Assembly (NCBI RefSeq): GCF_008693385.1
Contig: NZ_CP044065.1
Span: forward strand, 186,001 to 250,000
Source: Cupriavidus pauculus
GTDB lineage: Bacteria; Pseudomonadota; Gammaproteobacteria; Burkholderiales; Burkholderiaceae
Direction: 5' to 3'
DNA: 64,000 bases
A program made the translations under genes and the position numbers. Below the pieces are notes generated by a model. The model made no database searches and was not told where the DNA came from. It saw nothing but the letters and a program-made list of their open reading frames with translations. Shown here one piece after another: positions 9,023-17,383 of the stretch (within the stretch, counting starts at the first letter, position 1; each line of letters begins with the position of its first letter).

Positions 9023-9882
9023 GCGCGAATCCGGTATTCGACAGTTATGGCCCCGCGCTGCGCGCGGCGCTCGCGCAGAACGTGGCCGCGGCCATCGCGG
9101 AGGATGTGGGAACGGGCGATCTGACCGGCCTGCTGGTGCCGGCGGACAAGGCCGCCCACGCGCGCGTGATCGTGCGCGAGTCTGCCGTGTTATGCGGCCA
9201 GCCGTGGTTCGACGCCTGCATGCAGGCCGTGGACGCGCGGCTTGCGGTGCGGTGGTTCAAGGAGGAGGGCGCGCGCATGTCGCCCGACGACGTGGTGTGC
9301 GAGATCACGGGTCCCGCGCGCGCGTTGCTCACGGCCGAGCGGCCGTCGCTGAATTTCCTGCAGCTGTTGTCCGGCGTGGCCTCCGCCACGCGGCGCTATG
9401 CCGATCTGATCGACGGGACGCGCGCACGCGTGCTCGACACGCGCAAGACGCTGCCGGGGCTGCGCCTCGCGCAGAAGTACGCGGTAAAGATCGGCGGCGG
9501 CGAGAACCAGCGGCTGGCGTTGTATGACGGCATCCTGATCAAGGAAAACCACATTGCGGCGGCGGGCAGCATCACGGCTGCGATGCAGGCCGCGCTCGCG
9601 CTCGATACCGACGCGACCGTGCAGGTCGAGGTGGAGTCGATCGCCGAGCTCGAAGAGGCGCTGGCCGCCGGCGCGACCTCGGTGCTGATCGACAACTTCA
9701 CCGTCGAGATGATGCACGAGGCCGTGCGCGTCAACGAAGGCCGCGCGTTGCTGGAAGTGTCGGGCAACGTGAACGCCGATACCATCCGCAGGTTCGCGGA
9801 GACGGGCGTGGACCGCATTTCGGTCGGCGCGCTGACGAAGGACGTCCGCGCGACCGACTACTCGCTGCGTATTATCGGCTGA
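9019..9882 (+). CDS. nadC: Nicotinate-nucleotide pyrophosphorylase (carboxylating)
   Basis: Converts quinolinate and PRPP to nicotinate mononucleotide, the third step of NAD synthesis. It has 287 residues, the usual length. Family motifs include EDVGTGDLT near the N-terminus, [10 protein letters not shown] and [13 protein letters not shown] in the active site, and ISVGALTKD near the C-terminus. The start overlaps the nadA stop by four bases; the open frame extends far upstream inside nadA but is not coding there. The last codons lie in a 15-bp tandem repeat that runs into the convergent nadB gene. Confidence 0.96.
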   Translation: MSANPVFDSYGPALRAALAQNVAAAIAEDVGTGDLTGLLVPADKAAHARVIVRESAVLCGQPWFDACMQAVDARLAVRWFKEEGARMSPDDVVCEITGPARALLTAERPSLNFLQLLSGVASATRRYADLIDGTRARVLDTRKTLPGLRLAQKYAVKIGGGENQRLALYDGILIKENHIAAAGSITAAMQAALALDTDATVQVEVESIAELEEALAAGATSVLIDNFTVEMMHEAVRVNEGRALLEVSGNVNADTIRRFAETGVDRISVGALTKDVRATDYSLRIIG

Positions 9883-9917
9883 ACCTCTATCGGCCGAACT
9901 TCTATCGGCTGATCTTC
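9873..9917. repeat. Three tandem 15-bp repeats spanning the nadC and nadB stop codons
   Basis: TATCGGCTGAACCTC (9873-9887), TATCGGCCGAACTTC (9888-9902) and TATCGGCTGATCTTC (9903-9917). The first copy holds the nadC stop TGA (9880-9882). The boundary of copies two and three holds the nadB stop on the other strand (9902-9904). Confidence 0.92.
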
Positions 9918-11527
9918 TGCTTGCCGTTGCGGTGCGCTTCCGCGCGGCGGGTCAGCGGCTGCAGCACGGTCGGCAGCGCCTTCGGCAGGGTATCGGGATA
10001 GTCGCGGCTGAAATGGAGGCCGCGGCTCTCGTGCCGCGAGTACGCGCTGTCAACGATCAGCGACGCCACCTCCACGAGGTTGCGCAGTTCGAGCAGATCG
10101 CGCGTGACGCGGAAATTCGCGTAGTACTCGGCGATCTCCTCGCGCAGCAGGCCGATGCGGTGCTGCGCGCGTTCGAGCCGCTTGTCCGTGCGCACAATCC
10201 CCACGTAGTTCCACATCATGCGGCGCAGCTCGTCCCAGTTGTGCGACACCACGACTTCCTCGTCGGCATCCGATACGCGGCTCTCGTCCCAGGCGGGCAA
10301 CTGGATATCGGGCGCGCCGGCCTTGTCCTGCGAGGCGATATCGGCGGCGGCCGCGCGGCCGATCACGATGCATTCCAGCAACGAATTCGATGCCAGCCGG
10401 TTGGCGCCGTGCAGGCCCGTGCAGGCCGTCTCGCCCACCGCGTAGAGATTGGAGAGATCGGTGCGGCCCGCCGTATCCGTCACCACGCCACCGCACGTGT
10501 AGTGCGCGGCGGGCACGACCGGAATCGGCTCGCGCGTGATATCGATGCCGAGTTCGAGGCAGCGCGCGTGGATCGTCGGGAAATGCTCCTTGAGGAATTC
10601 GGGCGGCTGATGCGTGATATCGAGGTACACGCAGTCGAGGCCGCGCTTCTTCATCTCGAAGTCGATCGCGCGCGCCACCACGTCGCGCGGCGCGAGTTCC
10701 GCGCGCGGATCGTGGTCGGGCATGAATCGTGTGCCGTCGGGCAGCTTCAGCAGGCCGCCTTCGCCGCGCACCGCTTCCGAGATCAGGAACGACTTCGCGT
10801 AGGGGTGATAGAGGCAGGTCGGATGGAACTGGATGAACTCCATGTTCGCCACGCGGCAGCCCGCGCGCCATGCCATCGCAATGCCGTCGCCGGTCGCCGT
10901 ATCGGGATTGGTCGTGTACAGGTAGACCTTGCCCGCGCCACCGGCCGCGAGCACCGTGTGCGTGGCCGTGATGGTGCGCACCTCGCCCGTCGCGTCGTCG
11001 AGTACGTACAGGCCGTAGCATTTGTTGCCGGGCAGGCCGAGCTTCTCCGCGGTGATCAGGTCGATCGCGAACTGGTCTTCGATGATCGTGATGTTCGGGT
11101 GCCGGCGCGCCTGCTCGGCGAGGGTCGTGACCACGGCATGGCCCGTCGCGTCGGCGGCATGGATGATGCGGCGATGGCTGTGTCCGCCTTCGCGCGTGAG
11201 GTGGAATCCGAGCTCGGCCTGATCGTCGCGCGTGAACGGGACGCTACGGTCGATCAGCCACTGGATGGCGTCGCGGCCGTGCTCCACGATGAAGCGCGTC
11301 GCACCTTCATCGCACAGGCCCGCACCCGCGACCAGCGTGTCCTGCGTGTGTTCGTCGTAGCTGTCGCCGGAGTCCAGTACCGCGGCGATGCCGCCCTGCG
11401 CCCAGTCGCTCGCGCCCTGCGTCATCGCGCGCTTGGTGAGCATCGCCACCCGGTGAGTCTCGGCCAGTTGCAGGGCGACGGTCAGACCGGCCAGTCCGCT
11501 GCCGACGATCGCGACGTCATAATTCAT
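9902..11527 (-). CDS. nadB: L-aspartate oxidase
   Basis: FAD enzyme that oxidises L-aspartate to iminoaspartate, the first step of de novo NAD synthesis, feeding NadA encoded opposite. It has 541 residues. The N-terminal FAD-binding motif is [11 protein letters not shown]. The conserved stretch [12 protein letters not shown], the HTHREGGHSH-like loop (here [13 protein letters not shown]) and SNSLLECIV are present. The start at 11527 gives the conserved MNYDVAIVG; an upstream extension in the open frame lacks conservation. nadA-nadC and nadB converge with only 19 bases between stops. Confidence 0.95.
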   Translation of the reverse strand: MNYDVAIVGSGLAGLTVALQLAETHRVAMLTKRAMTQGASDWAQGGIAAVLDSGDSYDEHTQDTLVAGAGLCDEGATRFIVEHGRDAIQWLIDRSVPFTRDDQAELGFHLTREGGHSHRRIIHAADATGHAVVTTLAEQARRHPNITIIEDQFAIDLITAEKLGLPGNKCYGLYVLDDATGEVRTITATHTVLAAGGAGKVYLYTTNPDTATGDGIAMAWRAGCRVANMEFIQFHPTCLYHPYAKSFLISEAVRGEGGLLKLPDGTRFMPDHDPRAELAPRDVVARAIDFEMKKRGLDCVYLDITHQPPEFLKEHFPTIHARCLELGIDITREPIPVVPAAHYTCGGVVTDTAGRTDLSNLYAVGETACTGLHGANRLASNSLLECIVIGRAAAADIASQDKAGAPDIQLPAWDESRVSDADEEVVVSHNWDELRRMMWNYVGIVRTDKRLERAQHRIGLLREEIAEYYANFRVTRDLLELRNLVEVASLIVDSAYSRHESRGLHFSRDYPDTLPKALPTVLQPLTRRAEAHRNGKQKISR

Positions 11528-11613
11528 GGTGCAGGTATCGCGCGGGGGCGCGTGGCAAGAAGGAAACTGGCAAGTGTACGCGCAATGCCCCATACCGGCG
11601 CCAGAAAACAAAA

Positions 11614-11634
11614 AACCCCGCATGAAGCGGGGTT
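11614..11634 (-). terminator. Terminator of rpmB-rpmG
   Basis: Stem AACCCCGC (11614-11621) and GCGGGGTT (11627-11634). Read on the minus strand, the stem is followed by a run of T residues. It lies between the nadB start and the rpmG stop. Confidence 0.85.
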
Positions 11635-11654
11635 CTTCGCGAAAGCAGGATCAA

Positions 11655-11825
11655 TTACTTGATCTTGGTTTCCTTGTAAGCGACGTGCTTGCGGGCGACG
11701 GGATCGAACTTCATGATCTCCATCTTTTCCGGCATGGTGCGCTTGTTCTTGGTCGTCGTGTAGAAATGACCCGTACCTGCGGTCGATTCCAGCTTGATCT
11801 TGTCGCGTCCGCCTTTGCTGGCCAT
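11655..11825 (-). CDS. rpmG: 50S ribosomal protein L33
   Basis: Translation of the minus strand gives 56 residues starting [19 protein letters not shown] and ending [11 protein letters not shown], the standard L33 length. It lacks the zinc-binding cysteines, so it is the zinc-free form. AGGAG lies just upstream of the start. It follows rpmB by 13 bases in one operon. Confidence 0.97.
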   Translation of the reverse strand: MASKGGRDKIKLESTAGTGHFYTTTKNKRTMPEKMEIMKFDPVARKHVAYKETKIK

Positions 11826-11838
11826 GTTGGACTCCTAA

Positions 11839-12072
11839 TTAGACTTCGCCACGTGCGCGCAGGTCTGCGAGCACGGAGTCGATGCCTTTCTTGTCAATCA
11901 GGCGCAGACCGGCGTTCGAGACGCGCAGGCTCACCCAGCGGTTTTCCGATTCAACAAAGAAGCGGCGGTTCTGCAGGTTGGGCAGAAAACGGCGCTTGGT
12001 CTTGTTGTTTGCGTGGGAAACGTTGTTGCCGACCATCGGCGCTTTCCCGGTCACTTGACAGACGCGTGCCAT
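11839..12072 (-). CDS. rpmB: 50S ribosomal protein L28
   Basis: 77 residues beginning [20 protein letters not shown], with the family core [17 protein letters not shown] and the C-terminal region [10 protein letters not shown]. It is the first gene of the rpmB-rpmG operon and has an AGGAG ribosome binding site. A consensus-like promoter lies about 100 bases upstream. Confidence 0.97.
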   Translation of the reverse strand: MARVCQVTGKAPMVGNNVSHANNKTKRRFLPNLQNRRFFVESENRWVSLRVSNAGLRLIDKKGIDSVLADLRARGEV

Positions 12073-12170
12073 GAAGCACTCCTAAATCTTTTTCGTGGAC
12101 AATGTTCGCAACAGATCAACAAAAGGCGCGCGGCCCGGACTGCAGCGGTTGAGACTTCAGCAAAACGAGC

Positions 12171-12200
12171 ATTATAGACCGGAAGCGCAAGGGGAATCAA
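12171..12200 (-). promoter_or_regulatory. Sigma-70 promoter of rpmB-rpmG
   Basis: On the minus strand, TTGATT (12195-12200) and TATAAT (12171-12176) are separated by 18 bases. The predicted transcript has a leader of about 90 bases before the rpmB start, which is long for a ribosomal protein operon this small. Confidence 0.75.
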
Positions 12201-12219
12201 CGTCTTCTGCGCTTTTCCG

Positions 12220-12936
12220 TCAGGGAGTGTGGTGCCGTGCGCTGGGCGGCACATCCGGGCCCGGCATCAGGTCGTGCTCGGCAAACGAGTAGACGGCGTT
12301 GCCGGCCACGATGCAGTGATCGAGCAGGTCGATGTCGAGCGTGCCCAGTGCGCGCGCCAGCCGCCGGGTGGTGGTGACGTCGCTGCGGCTGGGCGCCGCC
12401 GCGCCGCCGGGGTGATTATGCGCGACGATCACGCCGGCCGCATTGTGGAACAGCGCCTGGCGCGCGACCTCGCGGGGATAGACGCGGGTCTGCCGCAGGG
12501 AGCCGCGGAACAGCTCCTCGCTGGCGATCAGCCGGTGGTGCGTGTCCAGATAGAGGCAGTGGAACGTTTCGTGCGGCAACTGGGACAGCGTCAGGCGCAG
12601 GTAGTCGCGTACGGCCCGGGACGTGCCGAGCGGGCGGGGCGCGCGCAGCGATTCGGCGAGCGCGCGGCGCGCCAGTTCGGGCACGACCTGCAGCTGCGCG
12701 AACTTGGCCTGGCCCATGCCCTTGAACGCGGCCAGGCGCGCGGGATCGGCGGCGAATAGCTGGGTGAGCGAGCCGAAGCTGCCGATCAGTTCGCGGGACA
12801 GGTCGAGGGCGGTCTTGCCGGCCGCGCCGACGCGAAGGAACACGGCGAGCAATTCGGCGTCGGAGAGCGTGGCGGCGCCCGCCTGCAGCAGCTTTTCGCG
12901 GGGCCGTTCGCTGACGGGCCAGTCGGTAATCGGCAT
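12220..12936 (-). CDS. radC: RadC-family JAB-domain protein
   Basis: 238 residues. An N-terminal helix-hairpin-helix-like region (MPITDWPVSERPREKLL to GMGQAKFAQLQ) is followed by a JAB metalloprotease-like domain with VAHNHPGGAAAPSRSD, which keeps the His-x-His and Asp pattern of a zinc site. The start at 12936 matches the family N-terminus and has AAGGAG upstream; the frame is open to 13083. The old link to DNA repair is not supported by later work, and the cellular role is unsettled. It is divergent from slpA. Confidence 0.9.
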   Translation of the reverse strand: MPITDWPVSERPREKLLQAGAATLSDAELLAVFLRVGAAGKTALDLSRELIGSFGSLTQLFAADPARLAAFKGMGQAKFAQLQVVPELARRALAESLRAPRPLGTSRAVRDYLRLTLSQLPHETFHCLYLDTHHRLIASEELFRGSLRQTRVYPREVARQALFHNAAGVIVAHNHPGGAAAPSRSDVTTTRRLARALGTLDIDLLDHCIVAGNAVYSFAEHDLMPGPDVPPSARHHTP

Positions 12937-13030
12937 GAATCGGCTCCTTGGCGGATCGGCGATGGGTGCGTCGGTCGGCGTCAGTTGGTCCAGTCGCATA
13001 CAATACGGGTTGTTGACCGGTTGATCACCC

Positions 13031-13519
13031 ATGAATTTGCAAAATATTGCGTCGGAAGCGGAGGGCGGCCTGGCGGGCCGCAAGACCGTCCAGGCGGACT
13101 CCTTCCTGACCCTGCACTACAGTGTTTCCCTTGAAAACGGTACCGAAGTGGTGAGCACCTTCGAAGAGAAGCCCGCCACGCTGCTGCTTGGACAGGGCCA
13201 GCTCGCACCCATGCTCGAGCAGGCGCTGCTCGGCATGCCCGAGGGCGAGCGCATGACGTATCGGCTCGCGCCCGAGCACGCGTTCGGTCCGCGTAATCCG
13301 GAACTGCTACAGTGGGTCTCGCTGGCGACGCTGCGCGAGAACAGCTCGTTCGAGGAGGATTACTCGCCGGGCGATCTCGTGGAATTCAATGCGCCGGGCG
13401 GCGGTAGCTACGCCGGCGTGCTCAAGGAGTTCGGCGAGACTGCCGCGCTGTTCGACTTCAATCACCCGCTGGCCGGACAGACGATCCTGTTCGATGTCCA
13501 GTTGATCGGAATTCTCTGA
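13031..13519 (+). CDS. slpA: FKBP-type peptidyl-prolyl isomerase SlpA
   Basis: 162 residues, a SlyD/SlpA-like FKBP isomerase and chaperone. The FKBP fold begins at about residue 25 ([18 protein letters not shown]) with an inserted chaperone flap after [11 protein letters not shown]. It lacks the histidine-rich metal-binding tail of SlyD. Its stop overlaps the ispH start (TGATG at 13517-13521), an arrangement conserved in many proteobacteria. A TACAAT hexamer at 12999-13004 could be its -10. Confidence 0.92.
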   Translation: MNLQNIASEAEGGLAGRKTVQADSFLTLHYSVSLENGTEVVSTFEEKPATLLLGQGQLAPMLEQALLGMPEGERMTYRLAPEHAFGPRNPELLQWVSLATLRENSSFEEDYSPGDLVEFNAPGGGSYAGVLKEFGETAALFDFNHPLAGQTILFDVQLIGIL

Positions 13520-14502
13520 TGTCCACCGTTGCGGAACGTCCCATGCTCGACAATCAGCCCGCCCTCGATGCGGAGATCCTGCTCGCTCAGCCGCGCGGTT
13601 TCTGCGCCGGTGTTGACCGTGCCATCGAGATCGTCGAGCGCGCGCTCGAGCGATTCGGTTCGCCGATCTACGTACGCCACGAGATCGTGCACAACGCCTA
13701 CGTCGTGGAGAACCTGCGCCAGAAGGGTGCGGTGTTCGTCGACGAGCTCGACGAGGTGCCGTCCGGTTCGACGGTCATCTTCAGCGCGCACGGTGTGTCC
13801 AAGGAAGTGCGTGCCGACGCGGTGGAACGCGGCCTGACCGTGTTCGACGCGACGTGCCCGCTCGTGACCAAGGTGCACGTGGAAGTGGGCAAGATGCGCG
13901 CCGAGGGTTGCGAGATCATCATGATCGGCCATCGCGGCCACCCCGAGGTGGAAGGCACGATGGGCCAGTCGGAGCACGGCATGTTGCTGGTGGAGTCCGT
14001 CGAGGACGTCGGACGCCTCGAGGTCAAGGACCCGGCCCAGCTGGCCTACGTCACGCAGACCACGCTGTCCGTCGACGAGACCGCCGAGATCGTGAACGCG
14101 CTGAAGGCGCGCTTCCCCGAGATCCGCGAGCCGAAGAAGCAGGATATCTGCTATGCCACGCAGAACCGCCAGGACGCCGTGAAGTTCATGGTGCCGCAGG
14201 TCGAGGTGGTGATCGTCGTGGGCAGCCCCAACAGCTCGAACTCCAACCGCCTGCGCGAACTCGCGGACCGCCTCGGCGTGCCGGCGTACATGGTGGACGA
14301 TCCCGCCCAGCTGCAGCCCGAGTGGGTCGCCGGCAAGCGCCGCATCGGCCTGACCGCGGGCGCCTCGGCCCCCGAGGCCCTGGCGCAGGCGATCGTCGAG
14401 CGCCTGCGCGCGCTCGGTGCGCGCTCGGTGCGCGCGCTGGATGGCGTGGAGGAGAACATGTCCTTCCCGCTGCCGCGGGGCCTGGCAAGCGTGTCGGTCT
14501 GA
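13519..14502 (+). CDS. ispH: 4-hydroxy-3-methylbut-2-enyl diphosphate reductase
   Basis: Last enzyme of the MEP isoprenoid pathway, producing IPP and DMAPP with a [4Fe-4S] cluster. It has 327 residues. The three cluster cysteines are in [24 protein letters not shown] and [11 protein letters not shown]. The substrate-binding [10 protein letters not shown] and the C-terminal FPLPRG motif are present. It is translationally coupled to slpA and closed by a strong terminator. Confidence 0.97.
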   Translation: MSTVAERPMLDNQPALDAEILLAQPRGFCAGVDRAIEIVERALERFGSPIYVRHEIVHNAYVVENLRQKGAVFVDELDEVPSGSTVIFSAHGVSKEVRADAVERGLTVFDATCPLVTKVHVEVGKMRAEGCEIIMIGHRGHPEVEGTMGQSEHGMLLVESVEDVGRLEVKDPAQLAYVTQTTLSVDETAEIVNALKARFPEIREPKKQDICYATQNRQDAVKFMVPQVEVVIVVGSPNSSNSNRLRELADRLGVPAYMVDDPAQLQPEWVAGKRRIGLTAGASAPEALAQAIVERLRALGARSVRALDGVEENMSFPLPRGLASVSV

Positions 14503-14525
14503 GACGCGTTTGAAACCCGCAAAAA

Positions 14526-14553
14526 ACGGCACCTTTATGGTGCCGTTTTTTTT
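14526..14553 (+). terminator. Terminator of slpA-ispH
   Basis: Stem ACGGCACC (14526-14533) and GGTGCCGT (14539-14546), followed by eight T residues. Confidence 0.95.
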
Positions 14554-14887
14554 CGCCTCGTATTTCTGCCATCGGGTGTGCCGATGTGCATACAGCCAGA
14601 CAATATCAGGGTAATCCCGCAATCACGGGTTTTCCCTATTATGGTGCGGCCAGACATTATGCACATTGGAGAGGCATTGCTAAATCAGAAATAAATGCCT
14701 ATTTAAAACCGTGTCTATTATGAGGTGCGCGACGCGCGGCTTTAATGCCACTTTTCACGCTCCGGGCACGATTCTTGATAGCTATGCGGCGGGTCCATCC
14801 GGTGGGCTTAGATTGCCCCAATCTGTGCATTGGGGAAATTCCCTAGCGCAATTGATGGGAAAAAGGTTCAGGTTGTTGCGTCGCATA

Positions 14888-14915
14888 TTGCATCCGCAAA
14901 AAAAGGGGATACAAT
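14888..14915 (+). promoter_or_regulatory. Promoter of livJ
   Basis: TTGCAT (14888-14893) and TACAAT (14910-14915) with a 16-base spacer. Transcription would start near 14922, giving a leader of about 90 bases that contains the hairpin at 14952-14992. Confidence 0.65.
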
Positions 14916-14951
14916 GCGCGGCGTTTCAAATTGAAACTAAACAAAGGCTGT

Positions 14952-14992
14952 ACAGGGGAGCGTTCGGGAGGGTCCAGTTCTCCCCTGTTTTT
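14952..14992 (+). promoter_or_regulatory. Terminator-like hairpin in the livJ leader, possible attenuator
   Basis: ACAGGGGAG (14952-14960) pairs perfectly with CTCCCCTGT (14980-14988), and five T residues follow (14988-14992). The loop carries GGGAG (14966-14970), which can compete for the same CTCCC arm, as expected for a mutually exclusive antiterminator. The livJ ribosome binding site AGGAG lies at 15002-15006, ten bases beyond. The function is inferred from structure and position. Confidence 0.55.
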
Positions 14993-15013
14993 GTGAATCC
15001 TAGGAGATCACTC

Positions 15014-16219
15014 ATGCAATTCACGTTTGCCAAGATTCTGCCGATCGCGGCTGCAGTGGCGCTGGTCGCAGCCTGCGGCAAGAAGGAAGAAAAGCCTGCC
15101 GATGCCGCGGCATCGGCGCCTGCGGCGGCCGCAGCGCCCGCGGCGGGCGGCGGCGAAGTCGTCGTCAAGATCGGCCACGCGGCTCCGCTGACCGGCGGCA
15201 TTGCCCACCTTGGCAAGGACAACGAGAACGGCGCGCGCCTGGCCGTCGAGGAAGCCAACAAGGCCGGCCTCGAAATCGGCGGCAAGAAGATCAAGCTGGA
15301 ACTGGTGGGCGAAGACGACGCCGCCGATCCGAAGACCGGTACCGCCGTGGCCCAGAAGCTGGTGGATGCCAAGGTCGTGGCCGTGGTCGGCCACCTGAAC
15401 TCGGGCGTGTCGATTCCCGCCTCGAAGATCTACAGCGATGCCGGCATCGTGCAGATCTCGCCGTCCTCGACAAACCCCGACTACACGAAGCAAGGCTTCA
15501 AGACCACGTACCGCGTGGTGGCGACCGATGCCCAGCAGGGTCCGGCACTGGCCAACTACGCCGCCAAGAGCCTGCAGGCCAAGAGCGTGGCCATCGTTGA
15601 CGATGCCACCGCTTACGGCAAGGGTCTGGCCGACGAGTTCGAGAAGACCGCGAAGGCTGCCGGCGTGAACGTCGTGGCACGTGAAGCCACGAACGACAAG
15701 GCCACCGACTTCAAGGCCATTCTGACCAAGATCAAGGGCAAGAAGCCGGACGTGATCATGTACGGCGGCATGGACGCCACGGGCGGTCCGTTCGCCAAGC
15801 AGGCCAAGGAACTCGGCATCGCGTCGAAGATCGTTGGCGGCGACGGCGTGTGTACCGACAAGGTGGCCGAGCTGGCTGGCGATGCCGTGCAGAACATCAT
15901 CTGCTCGGAAGCCGGTCTGGCCCTGTCGAAGATGGAAACCGGTGCGGACTTCGAGAAGCGTTACCAGGCACGTTTCAACGCGCCGGTGCAGATCTACGCG
16001 CCGTTCACGTATGACGCCGTCAACGTGATCGTGGACGCCATGAAGCGCGCCAACTCGGTCGAGCCCGCCGCCATCCTGGCCGAAATGCCCAAGACGAACT
16101 ACAAGGGCGTGATCGGCAACATCGCCTTCGACGAGAAGGGCGACATGAAGGAAGGCACCATCACGCTGTACGAGTACAAGGACAAGAAGAAGTCCGTCCT
16201 CGACGTCGTGAAGATGTAA
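15014..16219 (+). CDS. livJ: Branched-chain amino acid ABC transporter, substrate-binding lipoprotein
   Basis: Periplasmic leucine/isoleucine/valine-binding protein, 401 residues. The N-terminus is a lipoprotein signal peptide ending in the lipobox VAAC (Cys about 21), followed by an alanine-rich linker. The type I periplasmic binding fold starts at KIGHAAPLTGG, with GHLNSGVSIPAS in the binding site. The start at 15014 has AGGAG upstream and gives the signal peptide; the longer open frame is non-coding leader. A strong terminator separates it from livH, so it is probably made in excess over the membrane components. Confidence 0.93.
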   Translation: MQFTFAKILPIAAAVALVAACGKKEEKPADAAASAPAAAAAPAAGGGEVVVKIGHAAPLTGGIAHLGKDNENGARLAVEEANKAGLEIGGKKIKLELVGEDDAADPKTGTAVAQKLVDAKVVAVVGHLNSGVSIPASKIYSDAGIVQISPSSTNPDYTKQGFKTTYRVVATDAQQGPALANYAAKSLQAKSVAIVDDATAYGKGLADEFEKTAKAAGVNVVAREATNDKATDFKAILTKIKGKKPDVIMYGGMDATGGPFAKQAKELGIASKIVGGDGVCTDKVAELAGDAVQNIICSEAGLALSKMETGADFEKRYQARFNAPVQIYAPFTYDAVNVIVDAMKRANSVEPAAILAEMPKTNYKGVIGNIAFDEKGDMKEGTITLYEYKDKKKSVLDVVKM

Positions 16220-16241
16220 TACCGGGCTTATCGGCCCCGAC

Positions 16242-16278
16242 GAACGGCACCGTGAGTACTTTGCGGTGCCGTTCTTTT
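16242..16278 (+). terminator. Terminator between livJ and livH
   Basis: Stem GAACGGCACCG (16242-16252) and CGGTGCCGTTC (16264-16274), followed by T residues. An 11-bp perfect stem is strong. It would lower transcription of livHMGF relative to livJ. Confidence 0.9.
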
Positions 16279-16300
16279 TAGTCCGTCGTACGCGATTGGC

Positions 16301-16314
16301 ATCCTTACAAGGAT
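16301..16314. promoter_or_regulatory. Short palindrome upstream of livH
   Basis: ATCCTT-AC-AAGGAT, perfect 6-bp arms. A TATATT hexamer at 16343-16348 could be the -10 of a second promoter for livHMGF. The gap 16220-16434 holds nothing else recognisable. Confidence 0.3.
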
Positions 16315-16434
16315 GGGAGCGGACGGGCGCAGCACACCCGCCTATATTTACACCACCAAACCCATCATCGACGACCTCCTCGTTCGTGGCATGCCAACCA
16401 TGCCAGCCGAACCGGAGCTGAAGCAGGAGTTTTC

Positions 16435-17370
16435 ATGGATATCTTTATCCAGCAGATCGTGAACGGTCTGGTGCTCGGCAGCATCTATGCGCTGATCGCA
16501 CTGGGCTACACCATGGTCTACGGCATTCTGGGCATCATCAACTTTGCGCATGGCGATGTGCTGATGATTGGCGCGTTGACCGCGCTGTCCGCAATCCTGG
16601 GGCTGCAGAAGTTCGCGCCCGGACTGCCCGAATGGCTGACGCTGGTGATCGCCACGCTGATCGCCATGCCCGTGTGCGCGGTACTCTCGTACACCATCGA
16701 ACGGGTCGCCTATCGACCGTTGCGGAATGCGCCGCGCCTCGCGCCGCTCATCACCGCGATCGGGGTCTCGATCATTCTGCAAACCATGGGGATGCTGATC
16801 TGGTCGCGTAACCCGCTGACCTTCCCGCAGCTGCTGCCTTCTGAGCCGATCGACATCGGTTCCACCGGCGCGACGATCACCGGCAAGGAAATGGTGATCA
16901 TCGGCATGGCCGTGATGGTCATGTCCGGCCTGCTCGCCCTCGTCAACCGCACCAAGCTCGGCCGCGCGATGCGCGCGACCGCCGAGAACCAGAAGGTGGC
17001 GGGCCTGATGGGCGTGAACCCCAATTTCGTGATCTCCGCCACGTTCATGATCGGCGCCGCGCTCGCCGCGCTGGCAGGCGTGATGATGGCGACGAACTAC
17101 GGTAACGCACACTTCTACATGGGCTTTATCCCCGGTCTGAAGGCGTTCACCGCGGCCGTGCTGGGCGGCATCGGCAACCTCGCGGGCGCGATGGTTGGCG
17201 GCATGCTGCTGGGCCTGATCGAAGCGCTGGGCGCCGGTTACATCGGCGACCTGACCAATGGTGTGTTCGGCTCGAACTACCAGGACGTCTTTGCGTTCAT
17301 CGTACTGATCATCGTGCTCGTGTTCCGTCCGTCCGGCATCATGGGCGAACGTGTCGCGGACCGTGCCTGA
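16435..17370 (+). CDS. livH: Branched-chain amino acid ABC transporter permease LivH
   Basis: Inner-membrane permease, 311 residues with about eight hydrophobic segments. The family N-terminus QQIVNGLVLGSIYALIALG and the loop AMRATAENQKVAGLMGVN are present. AGGAG lies upstream of the ATG. It would dimerise with LivM. It ends 13 bases before livM. Confidence 0.94.
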   Translation: MDIFIQQIVNGLVLGSIYALIALGYTMVYGILGIINFAHGDVLMIGALTALSAILGLQKFAPGLPEWLTLVIATLIAMPVCAVLSYTIERVAYRPLRNAPRLAPLITAIGVSIILQTMGMLIWSRNPLTFPQLLPSEPIDIGSTGATITGKEMVIIGMAVMVMSGLLALVNRTKLGRAMRATAENQKVAGLMGVNPNFVISATFMIGAALAALAGVMMATNYGNAHFYMGFIPGLKAFTAAVLGGIGNLAGAMVGGMLLGLIEALGAGYIGDLTNGVFGSNYQDVFAFIVLIIVLVFRPSGIMGERVADRA

Positions 17371-17383
17371 GGAGAGCGAATCC

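Larger units (their letters stand above)
14503..15013. other. Leader and control region between ispH and livJ
   Basis: A 510-base gap with no convincing gene; an open frame from 14711 merely extends livJ upstream. It is clearly more AT-rich than the flanks between about 14570 and 14950. It holds the ispH terminator, a repeated motif CCAGACA[AT]TAT (14596-14606, 14650-14660), three TGTGCAT elements (14585, 14659 inverted, 14824), a GGGAA-A-TTCCC dyad (14833-14843), a good promoter and a terminator-like hairpin just before livJ. Confidence 0.7.

Noticed and set aside
14711..15013. 101-codon N-terminal extension of livJ
   Set aside because: It would place the lipoprotein signal peptide in the middle of the protein, and it spans the promoter and leader hairpin.
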